A stretch of DNA of 10,202 nt from Actinomycetota bacterium. GTDB taxonomy: Bacteria > Actinomycetota > Acidimicrobiia > Acidimicrobiales > JAFATL01. Made by a program: the position numbers and the translations under genes. Location of the stretch: contig JAFATL010000198.1 in NCBI GenBank assembly GCA_019243975.1, positions 1-10,202 of the forward strand. The letters are read 5' to 3'. The notes under the pieces were generated by a model, which saw nothing but the letters and a program-made list of their open reading frames with translations, did not search any database and was not told where the DNA came from. Below, piece by piece: positions 1 through 6,822 of the stretch (the first letter of the stretch is position 1; each line of letters begins with the position of its first letter).

Positions 1-53
1 GCTTCGGCGTGCTCCCGGACGTCGCCCTGCAGGGCGAGGATCCCGACCTTCAC
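1..53 (-). CDS. pdxT: PdxT, glutaminase subunit of PLP synthase (N-terminal fragment)
   Basis: Only the first 17 codons are inside the window; the gene runs off the left edge. Reading from a GTG at 53–51 the protein begins (M)KVGILALQGDVREHAEA, which is the characteristic start of PdxT (KVGILALQGDVREH). PdxT is the class I glutamine amidotransferase that supplies ammonia to PdxS for pyridoxal 5'-phosphate synthesis in the cytoplasm. The start lies 26 nt after the pdxS stop, with a GAGG about 10 nt upstream, so the two genes are almost certainly co-transcribed and made in matched amounts for the 12+12 complex known for this family. The ATG at 69–67 is out of frame and was not used. The catalytic Cys and the His/Glu pair lie outside the window, so activity cannot be judged. 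Confidence 0.9.
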   Translation of the reverse strand, partial: MKVGILALQGDVREHAE

Positions 54-79
54 CTGGCGGCCGCCTCATGACGCGGCCG

Positions 80-970
<891 letters not shown>

Positions 971-976
971 ATCAGC

Positions 977-982
977 AGTCTA
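977..982 (-). promoter_or_regulatory. Candidate -10 hexamer for a leaderless pdxS transcript
   Basis: On the minus strand the sequence reads TAGACT, then gctgat, then the pdxS ATG. TANNNT hexamers ending about six bases before the first base of the start codon are the known layout of leaderless promoters in actinobacteria. The absence of a Shine-Dalgarno motif before pdxS fits this. No convincing -35 (TTGAC-like) element is found 16–19 bases further up, so the call is tentative. Confidence 0.35.
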
Positions 983-1001
983 CGGCCCGCGCCGGGACGT
1001 T

Positions 1002-1025
1002 CCTTCCGGTTAACGGGCCTTCCGG
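1002..1025. repeat. Direct repeat of CCTTCCGG between pdxS and the DUF3048 gene
   Basis: CCTTCCGG occurs at 1002–1009 and again at 1018–1025, separated by ttaac-type sequence that includes GTTAAC, a 6-bp palindrome (1009–1014). The second copy directly abuts the stop codon of the DUF3048 gene. The pair lies just upstream of the candidate pdxS promoter and could be a regulator site, but an 8-bp repeat in GC-rich DNA may be chance. Confidence 0.3.
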
Positions 1026-2048
1026 CTACTGGGCGGTCGCCGAACCCTTGCCGTTGCTCGGCGTGAGCTCGATCCAGGTGCGGCCGGGGTTGAGCATCAT
1101 CGGCTTGCCGCTGGCGTCGGTGTACGTCGTCACCGAGTTGGCCGACGACTTCGACCAGTGACCCTTGAACACCATCCCGCCGGTGAAGAACCACGCGTCG
1201 CCCGAGCCCACCAGCGTGCCCTCGGGCACCGGCGAGTTGGAGCGGTCGCGGATACCGGTGTCGTGGTACTCGGTGAACTGCACGACGACGTTGGTCGGGG
1301 CGACCTGCGTGCCCGCGGCGTCGACGTGGGGCGTGCCGTTCTGCACCCGCAGCCACCCCTGGCCGTTCCACGTGTAGGTGATGTGGGTCGTGACGATGTC
1401 GGCGAACACGAGGTCGATCCCCTTGGCCGGCGTGCCGCCCGTCGGCGTGCCGTAGGTGAACAGCGCGGGCGGACGCGAGCCGCCTGACGCGGTTGCGTAC
1501 AGCGCGGAGGTGGACGAGACCAGGTTGTACGGCATGGGCCGGCCGCTGTCGCGGTGGTAGGCGCCGGGCTGCTTCTCCACGCCGACGTCGACCAGTGGCG
1601 CCGATCGCACCAGCGACAGGAACGTCGGGTTGGCGCCCGAGTAGGCGAACAGCGGCTTGTGCAGGGCGCTGGCAAAGGCGATGTCGGTCGAGCGCGCCGA
1701 CCGCACCGGTTCCACCGGCGAGTCGGTCGACTGGAACACCGACGCCAGCCTGGTGATGCCGCCCTCCACCATCTCCTCCACCACCACGTCGGCCTTGTTG
1801 ATGCCGGCCTGGGGGCGAGCCCTGGGGGCGTTGTCGATCTTCACGATCAGGGCGGGCCGGTCGAGCGTGGCCGGCGTGCCCGGAAGCCCGGTGAGGGGCG
1901 AGATGCCAGGCGGCACCGTGGTGGACGGCGACGCCGAAGAGGAGGTGGTCGAGCTCTTGGTGGCGACCGGGCTCTTCTTCTTCGACGAACAGGCGGCGCT
2001 GGCGGTCAGGCAGGCGAGCGCGACAAGGATGATGGCAGTACGACGCAT
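1026..2048 (-). CDS. DUF3048 (YerB-family) predicted lipoprotein
   Basis: A 340-residue exported protein. Residues 1–20 form a signal peptide (RR, then a hydrophobic run IILVALACL, then SAAC). Cys20 would be the lipidated residue, although the -3 position is Ser rather than the usual Leu/Val. A Ser/Thr-rich linker covers residues 21–48. The DUF3048 N-terminal domain follows at about 50–190, with PLTGLP, the block RPALIVKIDNAPRARPQAG, and ADVVVEEMVEGGITR and PVRSARSTD. The C-terminal domain is at about 215–335 (VQFTEYHDTGIRDR, DAWFFTGGMVFKGHWSK, NPGRTWIEL). These blocks match YerB of Bacillus, whose biochemical role is not settled; proteins of this type sit on the outer face of the membrane. 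The ATG at 2048 was chosen because it opens the signal peptide; the frame is open further upstream, but only as a shadow of the M48 gene. It starts 5 nt after the M48 stop, with GGGAG about 11 nt upstream, indicating an operon. Confidence 0.88.
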   Translation of the reverse strand: MRRTAIILVALACLTASAACSSKKKSPVATKSSTTSSSASPSTTVPPGISPLTGLPGTPATLDRPALIVKIDNAPRARPQAGINKADVVVEEMVEGGITRLASVFQSTDSPVEPVRSARSTDIAFASALHKPLFAYSGANPTFLSLVRSAPLVDVGVEKQPGAYHRDSGRPMPYNLVSSTSALYATASGGSRPPALFTYGTPTGGTPAKGIDLVFADIVTTHITYTWNGQGWLRVQNGTPHVDAAGTQVAPTNVVVQFTEYHDTGIRDRSNSPVPEGTLVGSGDAWFFTGGMVFKGHWSKSSANSVTTYTDASGKPMMLNPGRTWIELTPSNGKGSATAQ

Positions 2049-2053
2049 GTGGT

Positions 2054-2806
2054 CTAGAGCTCCCTCAGGGCGGCGATGCGCTCGTCGACGTCTTCCGCCG
2101 GCGAGTCGAGCCACAGATGGTCGATGGCCTTGCGGCCATGATTCGGAACGCCCGTCCCCTCGTGCCGCAGCTTCTCCAGCGCCGCGATCAGCCCCGGTGG
2201 ATAACGCGTGAGGGCCACGCCGCTCACGTCGCCCACGGCCTCCCGGTGCGCACCCGCGGCCCACTGCATCAGCGCTCTGCGCAGCGCTGGGGGCAGAACT
2301 CCGGCGAGCGGAACCGCCAGCGTGGCCGGCAGGATGTCGTAGTTCTTCACGTGACTGAGCTCGTGGGCCACGACGCCTTCGAGCTCCATGCGGGTGAGCG
2401 AGTCGAGGAGCCCGGTGGTGCACACGACGGCAGCCTCCCGGGGGCTCCTGCCCACGGTGAGCGCATCGGGCCGCCCGGTCTCGACGATGTAGAGCGCAGG
2501 CTTGGGCAGGCCCGCCGCCGCACACAGGCCCTCGACCAGGTTGTGCAGCCGGGCCTGCTGCTCCTCGTCGGCGGGCACGGCCCGGGCCATCGACAGCGCG
2601 AGCGACGTCGACTGGGTCCACACCACCGCACCGGCGATCGCCCCCACGACGATCCCGAAGATCAGCCCCAACACCGCGGATCCTGCCAATGCGCCCAGCA
2701 CGGTCACGATCACCAGGACGAGCACGACGGCGGCCGCCACCAGGGCGGTGGCCCGCCGCTTGTTGGCGGCGATGCGGGTGGTGAGGTCCTCGGGCAAGCG
2801 AGTCAT
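2054..2806 (-). CDS. Membrane-anchored M48 family zinc metallopeptidase (HtpX-like)
   Basis: A 250-residue protein with two adjacent hydrophobic segments near the N-terminus (about 20–40 and 44–64) followed by a peptidase domain. The zinc motif is VVAHELSHVKNYD, with His148, Glu149 and His152. The third ligand is expected at Glu189 in HREAVGD, where the family usually has RExxAD; both Glu189 and Asp193 are kept at the right spacing. LTRYPPGLIAALEKL (199–213) is also typical of HtpX-like M48 enzymes. It would cut membrane or cell-envelope proteins, and the substrate is unknown. It is shorter than HtpX of about 290 residues and has fewer clear membrane spans after the zinc motif. ATG 2806 is the only sensible start. 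A strong GGAGG-type run is centred about 20 nt upstream, which is further than usual. The gene is the first of the minus-strand run M48 – DUF3048 – pdxS – pdxT and diverges from the LPRTG protein gene. Confidence 0.9.
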   Translation of the reverse strand: MTRLPEDLTTRIAANKRRATALVAAAVVLVLVIVTVLGALAGSAVLGLIFGIVVGAIAGAVVWTQSTSLALSMARAVPADEEQQARLHNLVEGLCAAAGLPKPALYIVETGRPDALTVGRSPREAAVVCTTGLLDSLTRMELEGVVAHELSHVKNYDILPATLAVPLAGVLPPALRRALMQWAAGAHREAVGDVSGVALTRYPPGLIAALEKLRHEGTGVPNHGRKAIDHLWLDSPAEDVDERIAALREL

Positions 2807-2875
2807 TCTACGGACTAGGGCGCTCCTCCCCCGGCATTGCTGCGCAACCCCAATTGCGTCCGAGCGACCACGCAG

Positions 2876-2925
2876 AGTGACTAGTCAGAAGTGACTACCT
2901 GAAATAGTCACTCAGGGGGATAGTC
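2876..2925. promoter_or_regulatory. Cluster of TGACTA/TAGTCA palindromes, probable operator
   Basis: Within 50 bases there are TGACTAGTCA (2878–2887), a perfect 10-bp palindrome; AGTGACTA (2890–2897) and its exact inverse TAGTCACT (2905–2912) around a 7-base centre; and a further TAGTC at 2921–2925. AGTGACT also occurs at 2876–2882. The spacing is too tight to be random in DNA of this GC content, and the block is AT-richer than its surroundings. It lies in the 175-nt divergent region between the M48 gene (start 2806) and the LPRTG protein gene (start 2982), 56–106 nt upstream of the latter. It could bind one or more dimeric regulators controlling one or both genes. The regulator is not identifiable from the sequence. 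The 8-bp arms could also form an RNA hairpin if the transcript starts upstream of them. Confidence 0.6.
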
Positions 2926-2971
2926 CAACCACTCTCCGGGCCCCAAAGTCTCGAACAGGACCGAACGATCT

Positions 2972-2978
2972 AGGGGAG
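2972..2978 (+). promoter_or_regulatory. Ribosome binding site of the LPRTG protein gene
   Basis: AGGGGAG lies just before the ATG at 2982. The core AGGGG leaves five bases to the start, which supports this ATG; the next in-frame residues form the signal peptide. Confidence 0.6.
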
Positions 2979-2981
2979 CTC

Positions 2982-4691
2982 ATGGGGAAATACCGCTTTG
3001 CCGCGCTGTTGACGACTGCCGCCTTGGCGGCAGGCGCCGTCAGCGCTGGAACCGCGGGCGCGGCCACGCCATCTGGCGTGGGCACGTCGTCTGCTTCGAA
3101 CACCGTCGCCCAGGTTGATCTGGGTAGCGGGCTGCTCAGCGTCCGGGTGCTCGGTGACGACGCCCAGTCCAGCATCGATCCCAAGGTGGGGACGCCGGCC
3201 GCGGCCTCCGTCCTGCACCCGCTGACGGTGTCGTCGAACACCCTCAGCGCCCTCAACGTGGCGGCGCCGTCGGTGGAGGCCCGTTCCACGGGTGCGCCGC
3301 AGAACGTCGGCTCCAGCCGTGACCTCGGCGCGTCGGGCGTGCCCGCCGCCATCGTCAAGGGCATCATCGATCCGGCGGTCCTCACGGCCGTCGTCGACAA
3401 CGCCGGCGCCCGTTCCGGCCTCAACGCCGCCCTCAACAACCTGGCGGCGGTGGGCGGTGTGGTGTCGGTCGACAAGATCAGCTCGGCCCTCGGGGCCACG
3501 GCTGCTCCGGCTGACGCCGATGGCACCCGCGGCTTCAGTGCCACCAACCTGAACGTGCTGAACCTCGGCGCGCTGCTCGACGGCCTCGGGCTGCCTCTCG
3601 GCAACCTGTCACTGCCGCAGATCAGCAACATGCTGCAGAACCTGCAGCTGTTCGGCGCCGGCAGCCCGGTCAGCTCGCTGCTGTCGACGCTCGGCATCAG
3701 CTCGGCTGTGCCCGACGCCGCCGGCCTGCAGTCGCTGTTCACCACCCTGACCGGCAACCTGGGCCTGGGCCAGACCACCCTCACCAACATCTCGGGCGCC
3801 CTGTGCTCGGGCACGTTGACGTCGGGTCTGCTCGGTTCCAACCCGGTCCTCGGCGGCCTCGGCCTCACCACGGCGACGACGTGCGCCCAGGCCGTGAGCA
3901 CCGTGACCAGCGCCATCAACACGGTCACCAGCCAGCTGACCGGCCTGATCCCGGGTCTGCTCGGCATCCTCGACAACACGTCGCTGCTGAAGCTCGACAG
4001 CGTCGACATCGGCATCGTCACCAAGGCGACTGACAACGTGGCCACCTCGGTGGCGGGCGTGACCGGCAAGATCGGCAACCTGCACGTCGGTGGCGTCACG
4101 ATCCCGGGCATCGACCTGCTGTCGAACGCTCAGGCGCTGACCTCGAACCTCGCTCTCAACTCCATCAAGAGCGTGCTCGGTTCGATCGACCCCGGCCTGG
4201 CCAACATCGTCAACCTGAAGGTGCTCGACAGCACCGGCACCGGTGTCTCCTCGGCCAACGGTTACATCCAGGCCCTGGGCAAGCTGACGGCGGTCCACCT
4301 CGGCATCACGCCGCCGGCCAACCTGACGGCCATCCTCGGCAACATCACCAGCGCCAACAGCGCCCTGACCGCACTCAAGACGGCGGTTCCCGCCTTCAAC
4401 CTGAGCTCGGTCGCCCTGCCCAACGTGGCTGGCATGGACGCTCTCAACTCGGTGCTCAAGGCCACGCCGGCGGCGGCAGCCGTCAACGCCCTGGCCGGTG
4501 GTGCGTCGATGGACGTCGCTTCGGTGCAGGCAGCCAGCAACTTCGTGCCGGTGATCGCCAGTGCCCCGGCTCCGTCGGGCGGCACGCTGCCCCGCACGGG
4601 TCGTGACGCCGGCTACGCCATCGTCGGCATGGTCCTCGTCGGGCTGGCCATCGGCATCCGCCGTCGGGTCCTCGCCCACACCGCCGAGTAA
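2982..4691 (+). CDS. Large exported LPXTG (LPRTG) sortase-anchored surface protein, family not recognised
   Basis: 569 residues. Residues 1–28 or so are a signal peptide (K and R, then ALLTTAALAAGAVSAGTAG, cleavage likely after an AGA). The C-terminus carries LPRTG at 536–540, a hydrophobic segment (about 543–559) and the charged tail IRRRVLAHTAE, the layout recognised by sortases. The predicted fate is covalent attachment to peptidoglycan. The body (about 60–520) is rich in Leu, Ser, Asn, Ala, Thr and Gly, with many short LxxLxxL-like runs such as LGALLDGLGLPLGNLSL. It has only two cysteines after the signal, Cys275 and Cys301, which could form one disulfide. No catalytic motif is visible. 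The phrases VDLGSGLLSVRVLGDDAQSS and later VNLKVLDSTGTGVSSANGY suggest repeated beta-type modules, as in other actinobacterial wall-anchored or 'choice-of-anchor' proteins, but I cannot name the family. It is monocistronic, preceded by the palindrome cluster and followed by a strong terminator, suggesting separate regulation and perhaps high expression. Confidence 0.88.
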   Translation: MGKYRFAALLTTAALAAGAVSAGTAGAATPSGVGTSSASNTVAQVDLGSGLLSVRVLGDDAQSSIDPKVGTPAAASVLHPLTVSSNTLSALNVAAPSVEARSTGAPQNVGSSRDLGASGVPAAIVKGIIDPAVLTAVVDNAGARSGLNAALNNLAAVGGVVSVDKISSALGATAAPADADGTRGFSATNLNVLNLGALLDGLGLPLGNLSLPQISNMLQNLQLFGAGSPVSSLLSTLGISSAVPDAAGLQSLFTTLTGNLGLGQTTLTNISGALCSGTLTSGLLGSNPVLGGLGLTTATTCAQAVSTVTSAINTVTSQLTGLIPGLLGILDNTSLLKLDSVDIGIVTKATDNVATSVAGVTGKIGNLHVGGVTIPGIDLLSNAQALTSNLALNSIKSVLGSIDPGLANIVNLKVLDSTGTGVSSANGYIQALGKLTAVHLGITPPANLTAILGNITSANSALTALKTAVPAFNLSSVALPNVAGMDALNSVLKATPAAAAVNALAGGASMDVASVQAASNFVPVIASAPAPSGGTLPRTGRDAGYAIVGMVLVGLAIGIRRRVLAHTAE

Positions 4692-4699
4692 CTCGGCAA

Positions 4700-4776
4700 C
4701 ACAAACGACGTCCCGGTCCCCAGCCGGGAACTAAGGAACGGGGTGCCCACCAGCGGCACCCCGTTCCGCGTTTGTG
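4700..4776. terminator. Compound inverted repeat, probable bidirectional terminator
   Basis: The core is a perfect 13-bp stem, GGAACGGGGTGCC (4735–4747) with its inverse at 4755–4767, around a 7-base loop. A small hairpin precedes it (CCCGG 4712–4716 / CCGGG 4724–4728, 7-base loop). Both are enclosed by an 8-bp outer stem, CACAAACG (4700–4707) with CGTTTGTG (4769–4776). The whole could fold as a three-way junction on either strand. It lies between two convergent genes, 8 nt after the LPRTG gene stop and 15 nt after the pimA stop, where a shared terminator is expected. There is no long T tract on either side, as is common for actinobacterial terminators. Confidence 0.8.
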
Positions 4777-4791
4777 GTTCTGCGCTCCTGT

Positions 4792-5868
4792 TCAGGCGCT
4801 GGCGAGGATGCGCTCGTAGTAGTCGACGTAGCGCTCGGCCAGGTGGTCCATCGACAGCTCGTGGGCGCGGCACTCACCCGAGCGCACCAACTCGGCCGCC
4901 AGCTTGGGCTCGTCGAGGAGGCGGCGCAGCGCCGCGGCCAGCGCGTCGGCATCGCCGGGCGGGACGAGCAACGCGTCGGTGTCGGGCCGGGCCACGTTGC
5001 GGTAGCCGGGCAGGTCGCTGGCGACGATCGGTGTCTGGGCGGCCATGCCCTCGAGCAGCACGATGCCGAACGACTCCCCGTGCAGTGACGGCGCGCAGAA
5101 GATGTCGGCACCGCGCAAACGGCTCGCCTTCTCCTCCTCGGAGATGCGACCGAGCCACGCGATGCGCGTGTCGTCACGCGTGCGCTTCTTGAGGTCGTCC
5201 GTCTGCGGACCCTGCCCGGCCACCCACAGCCGTACGTCCGCGGGCAGTCGTGTCATCGCCTCCAGCAGGACACCGAGGCCTTTGCGCTCCTCGTGGCGCC
5301 CGACGAAGAAGATCGTCGGGCCGTCGGTGGGCGTCGGCGTCGCCTTGGCGTAGTGGTCGACCTCGATGCCGTTGAACAGCAGCTCGTACTCGCCGCCCAG
5401 CGCGTCGGCCGCGGTGGCGCGCGCCTCGGGCGACACCGCGAAGCGCACGCGCAGCCGCGTGACCAATCGCCGCGTCGCGGGAGCGAGCGCCGCGTAGGCG
5501 CTGCTCGCGCCGGAGCGGTGGAACGTGCCGACGAGCGGCCGGTCGGTGAACAGCATCGACGTGAGCGTGGGCCCGGGGCAGAAGGGCTCGTGCAGATGGA
5601 CGAGGTCGAAGGCCTCGTCGCGGAGAGCCCGGATGGTGCGCAGCGCACACGAGGGGTCAGGCGCGATCGGCGCCAGGGAGCCGTTGGACGACATCGGGAT
5701 CGACTTGCCGAGGGGCGTCACGCCCGCGTCAGGCGGGGGCCCGTCGCTCGGTGCCAGCACCCGCACGTCGTGACCGATCGTGCGCAGGGCGCGCGCCAGC
5801 CCCAGCACCTGGCCCTGCACGCCACCGGGAACGGTCAGGGAGTACGGGCACACGAGGCCGATCCGCAC
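4792..5868 (-). CDS. pimA: PimA-type GT4 mannosyltransferase (GDP-mannose:phosphatidylinositol)
   Basis: A 358-residue GT-B fold glycosyltransferase. The N-terminus (M)RIGLVCPYSLTVPGGVQ matches mycobacterial PimA (MRIGMICPYSFDVPGGVQ), including the GG loop. HLHEP is at 91–95 and GTFHRSG has His118, at the position of the catalytic-site His of PimA. LFNGIEVDHY precedes the C-terminal domain, where VGRHEERKG (189–197) gives the Arg/Lys that bind GDP phosphates, and HGESFGIVLLEGMA (264–277) is the EX7E motif with Glu265 and Glu273. PimA adds the first mannose to the inositol of phosphatidylinositol at the inner face of the membrane. The start is a GTG at 5868; an overlapping ATG at 5873 is out of frame. 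It lies 24 nt behind the acyltransferase gene with only a weak ribosome site, so coupling is likely. Another inositol-lipid GT4 is possible, but the operon context favours PimA. Confidence 0.87.
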   Translation of the reverse strand: MRIGLVCPYSLTVPGGVQGQVLGLARALRTIGHDVRVLAPSDGPPPDAGVTPLGKSIPMSSNGSLAPIAPDPSCALRTIRALRDEAFDLVHLHEPFCPGPTLTSMLFTDRPLVGTFHRSGASSAYAALAPATRRLVTRLRVRFAVSPEARATAADALGGEYELLFNGIEVDHYAKATPTPTDGPTIFFVGRHEERKGLGVLLEAMTRLPADVRLWVAGQGPQTDDLKKRTRDDTRIAWLGRISEEEKASRLRGADIFCAPSLHGESFGIVLLEGMAAQTPIVASDLPGYRNVARPDTDALLVPPGDADALAAALRRLLDEPKLAAELVRSGECRAHELSMDHLAERYVDYYERILASA

Positions 5869-5892
5869 CCCATCACGGTACTTGGCGGCGCC

Positions 5893-6822
5893 TCAGGACC
5901 CCTCAGTGACCGGTTGGCGGTCCGACGGCCAGTTGGGCTGCATCAGGTGCCACTGCTCCGGCGCGTGCCGGATCAAGGTCTCGAGCTCGCCCGCCAGCGT
6001 CTGGGTGACTCGGCTGACGTCGTCGCGGAACTTCGCCGTGCGCGTCGTGTCGATGGCCGGTCGCACGATGCCGAGATGGCCGCGGTCGCCGCGGAAGTAC
6101 ACGGCCACCGGCAGCAGCGGCGCGCCGGTGCGCAGGGCCAGCGTGGCGGGACCACTCGGCAGCGTTGTCTTCTCGCCGAAGAAGTCGACCTCGACGCCCG
6201 CACCGGAGATGTCGCGGTCGCACACCAGGGCGACGATGCCGTTCTCCTTCAGCGTCTTGAGGATGGCGGTGCCCGCGTCGGGGCCCAGCGGCACGATCGT
6301 CATCCCGAGGTCGTGGCGCAGGTCGACGAACCACTCGAACAGCTCGGGTGGCTCCACTGCCTCGACCACCACCGTGATCGAGTAGCCGAGACCGCAGAAC
6401 CACGCGCCGCCGAAGTCCCACCCGCCGAGGTGGGGCAGCACCAGCAACGCGCCCTTGCCGTCGTCCAATGCCCGATCGAGGAGGTCGAGGCCCTGCCACG
6501 ACATGCCTGCGTCGAGCTGCTCGAACTCAGTGTCGGGCAGGCGGAACGACTCCACCCAGTAACGGGCGTAGGACTCGAAGGCCCGGCGCACCTCACGCGC
6601 GAGGGCGGCGTCGGACAACGCGCCGCCGTGCACACGCTGCAGGTGCTTCTCGATCATCCGGCCCCGGCCGCCGGCGGCCGCGCTGATGACGCGACCGGCC
6701 ACCTTGCCGAGCGCGAACGCCGCCGGTTCGGGCAGGCCCCGGGCGATGGCGGAACCGGCTTTGTAGGCGTAGAAGGGGGCGCGACGGCGGAGGCCCCTCC
6801 CCCGCGTGGCCGGTTCGGTCAG
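5893..6822 (-). CDS. patA: PatA-like phosphatidylinositol mannoside acyltransferase (LpxL/HtrB family)
   Basis: A lysophospholipid-type acyltransferase of 309 residues if started at the CTG at 6822. The catalytic HX4D motif is HLGGWD (His131/Asp136 in this numbering). ALVCDRDISGAG follows, then VEVDFFG, with Glu211 at the position of the second active-site acid of PatA, and LPSGPATLALRTGAPLLPVA. In mycobacteria PatA acylates the mannose of PIM1/PIM2, and it is encoded between pgsA1 and pimA, exactly the order here. The start needs care. A GTG at 6702 would drop a segment that looks native (PFYAYKAGSAIARGLPEPAA), comparable to the PatA N-terminus. In frame upstream the only better candidates are CTG codons at 6735 and 6822. 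The 6822 CTG overlaps the pgsA stop as CTGA, a classic coupling arrangement, but has no Shine-Dalgarno motif. The acyltransferase assignment is firm, the exact start is not. Confidence 0.85.
   Translation of the reverse strand: MTEPATRGRGLRRRAPFYAYKAGSAIARGLPEPAAFALGKVAGRVISAAAGGRGRMIEKHLQRVHGGALSDAALAREVRRAFESYARYWVESFRLPDTEFEQLDAGMSWQGLDLLDRALDDGKGALLVLPHLGGWDFGGAWFCGLGYSITVVVEAVEPPELFEWFVDLRHDLGMTIVPLGPDAGTAILKTLKENGIVALVCDRDISGAGVEVDFFGEKTTLPSGPATLALRTGAPLLPVAVYFRGDRGHLGIVRPAIDTTRTAKFRDDVSRVTQTLAGELETLIRHAPEQWHLMQPNWPSDRQPVTEGS

Noticed and set aside
2049..2621. In-frame extension of the DUF3048 gene by 191 codons
   Set aside because: It overlaps the M48 coding region in another frame, is Arg/Ala-rich, and would bury the lipoprotein signal peptide in the middle of the protein.
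2912..4111. Open minus-strand frame of 399 codons opposite the LPRTG gene
   Set aside because: There is no ribosome site or family motif, and the plus strand has a signal peptide and sortase signal in one continuous frame.
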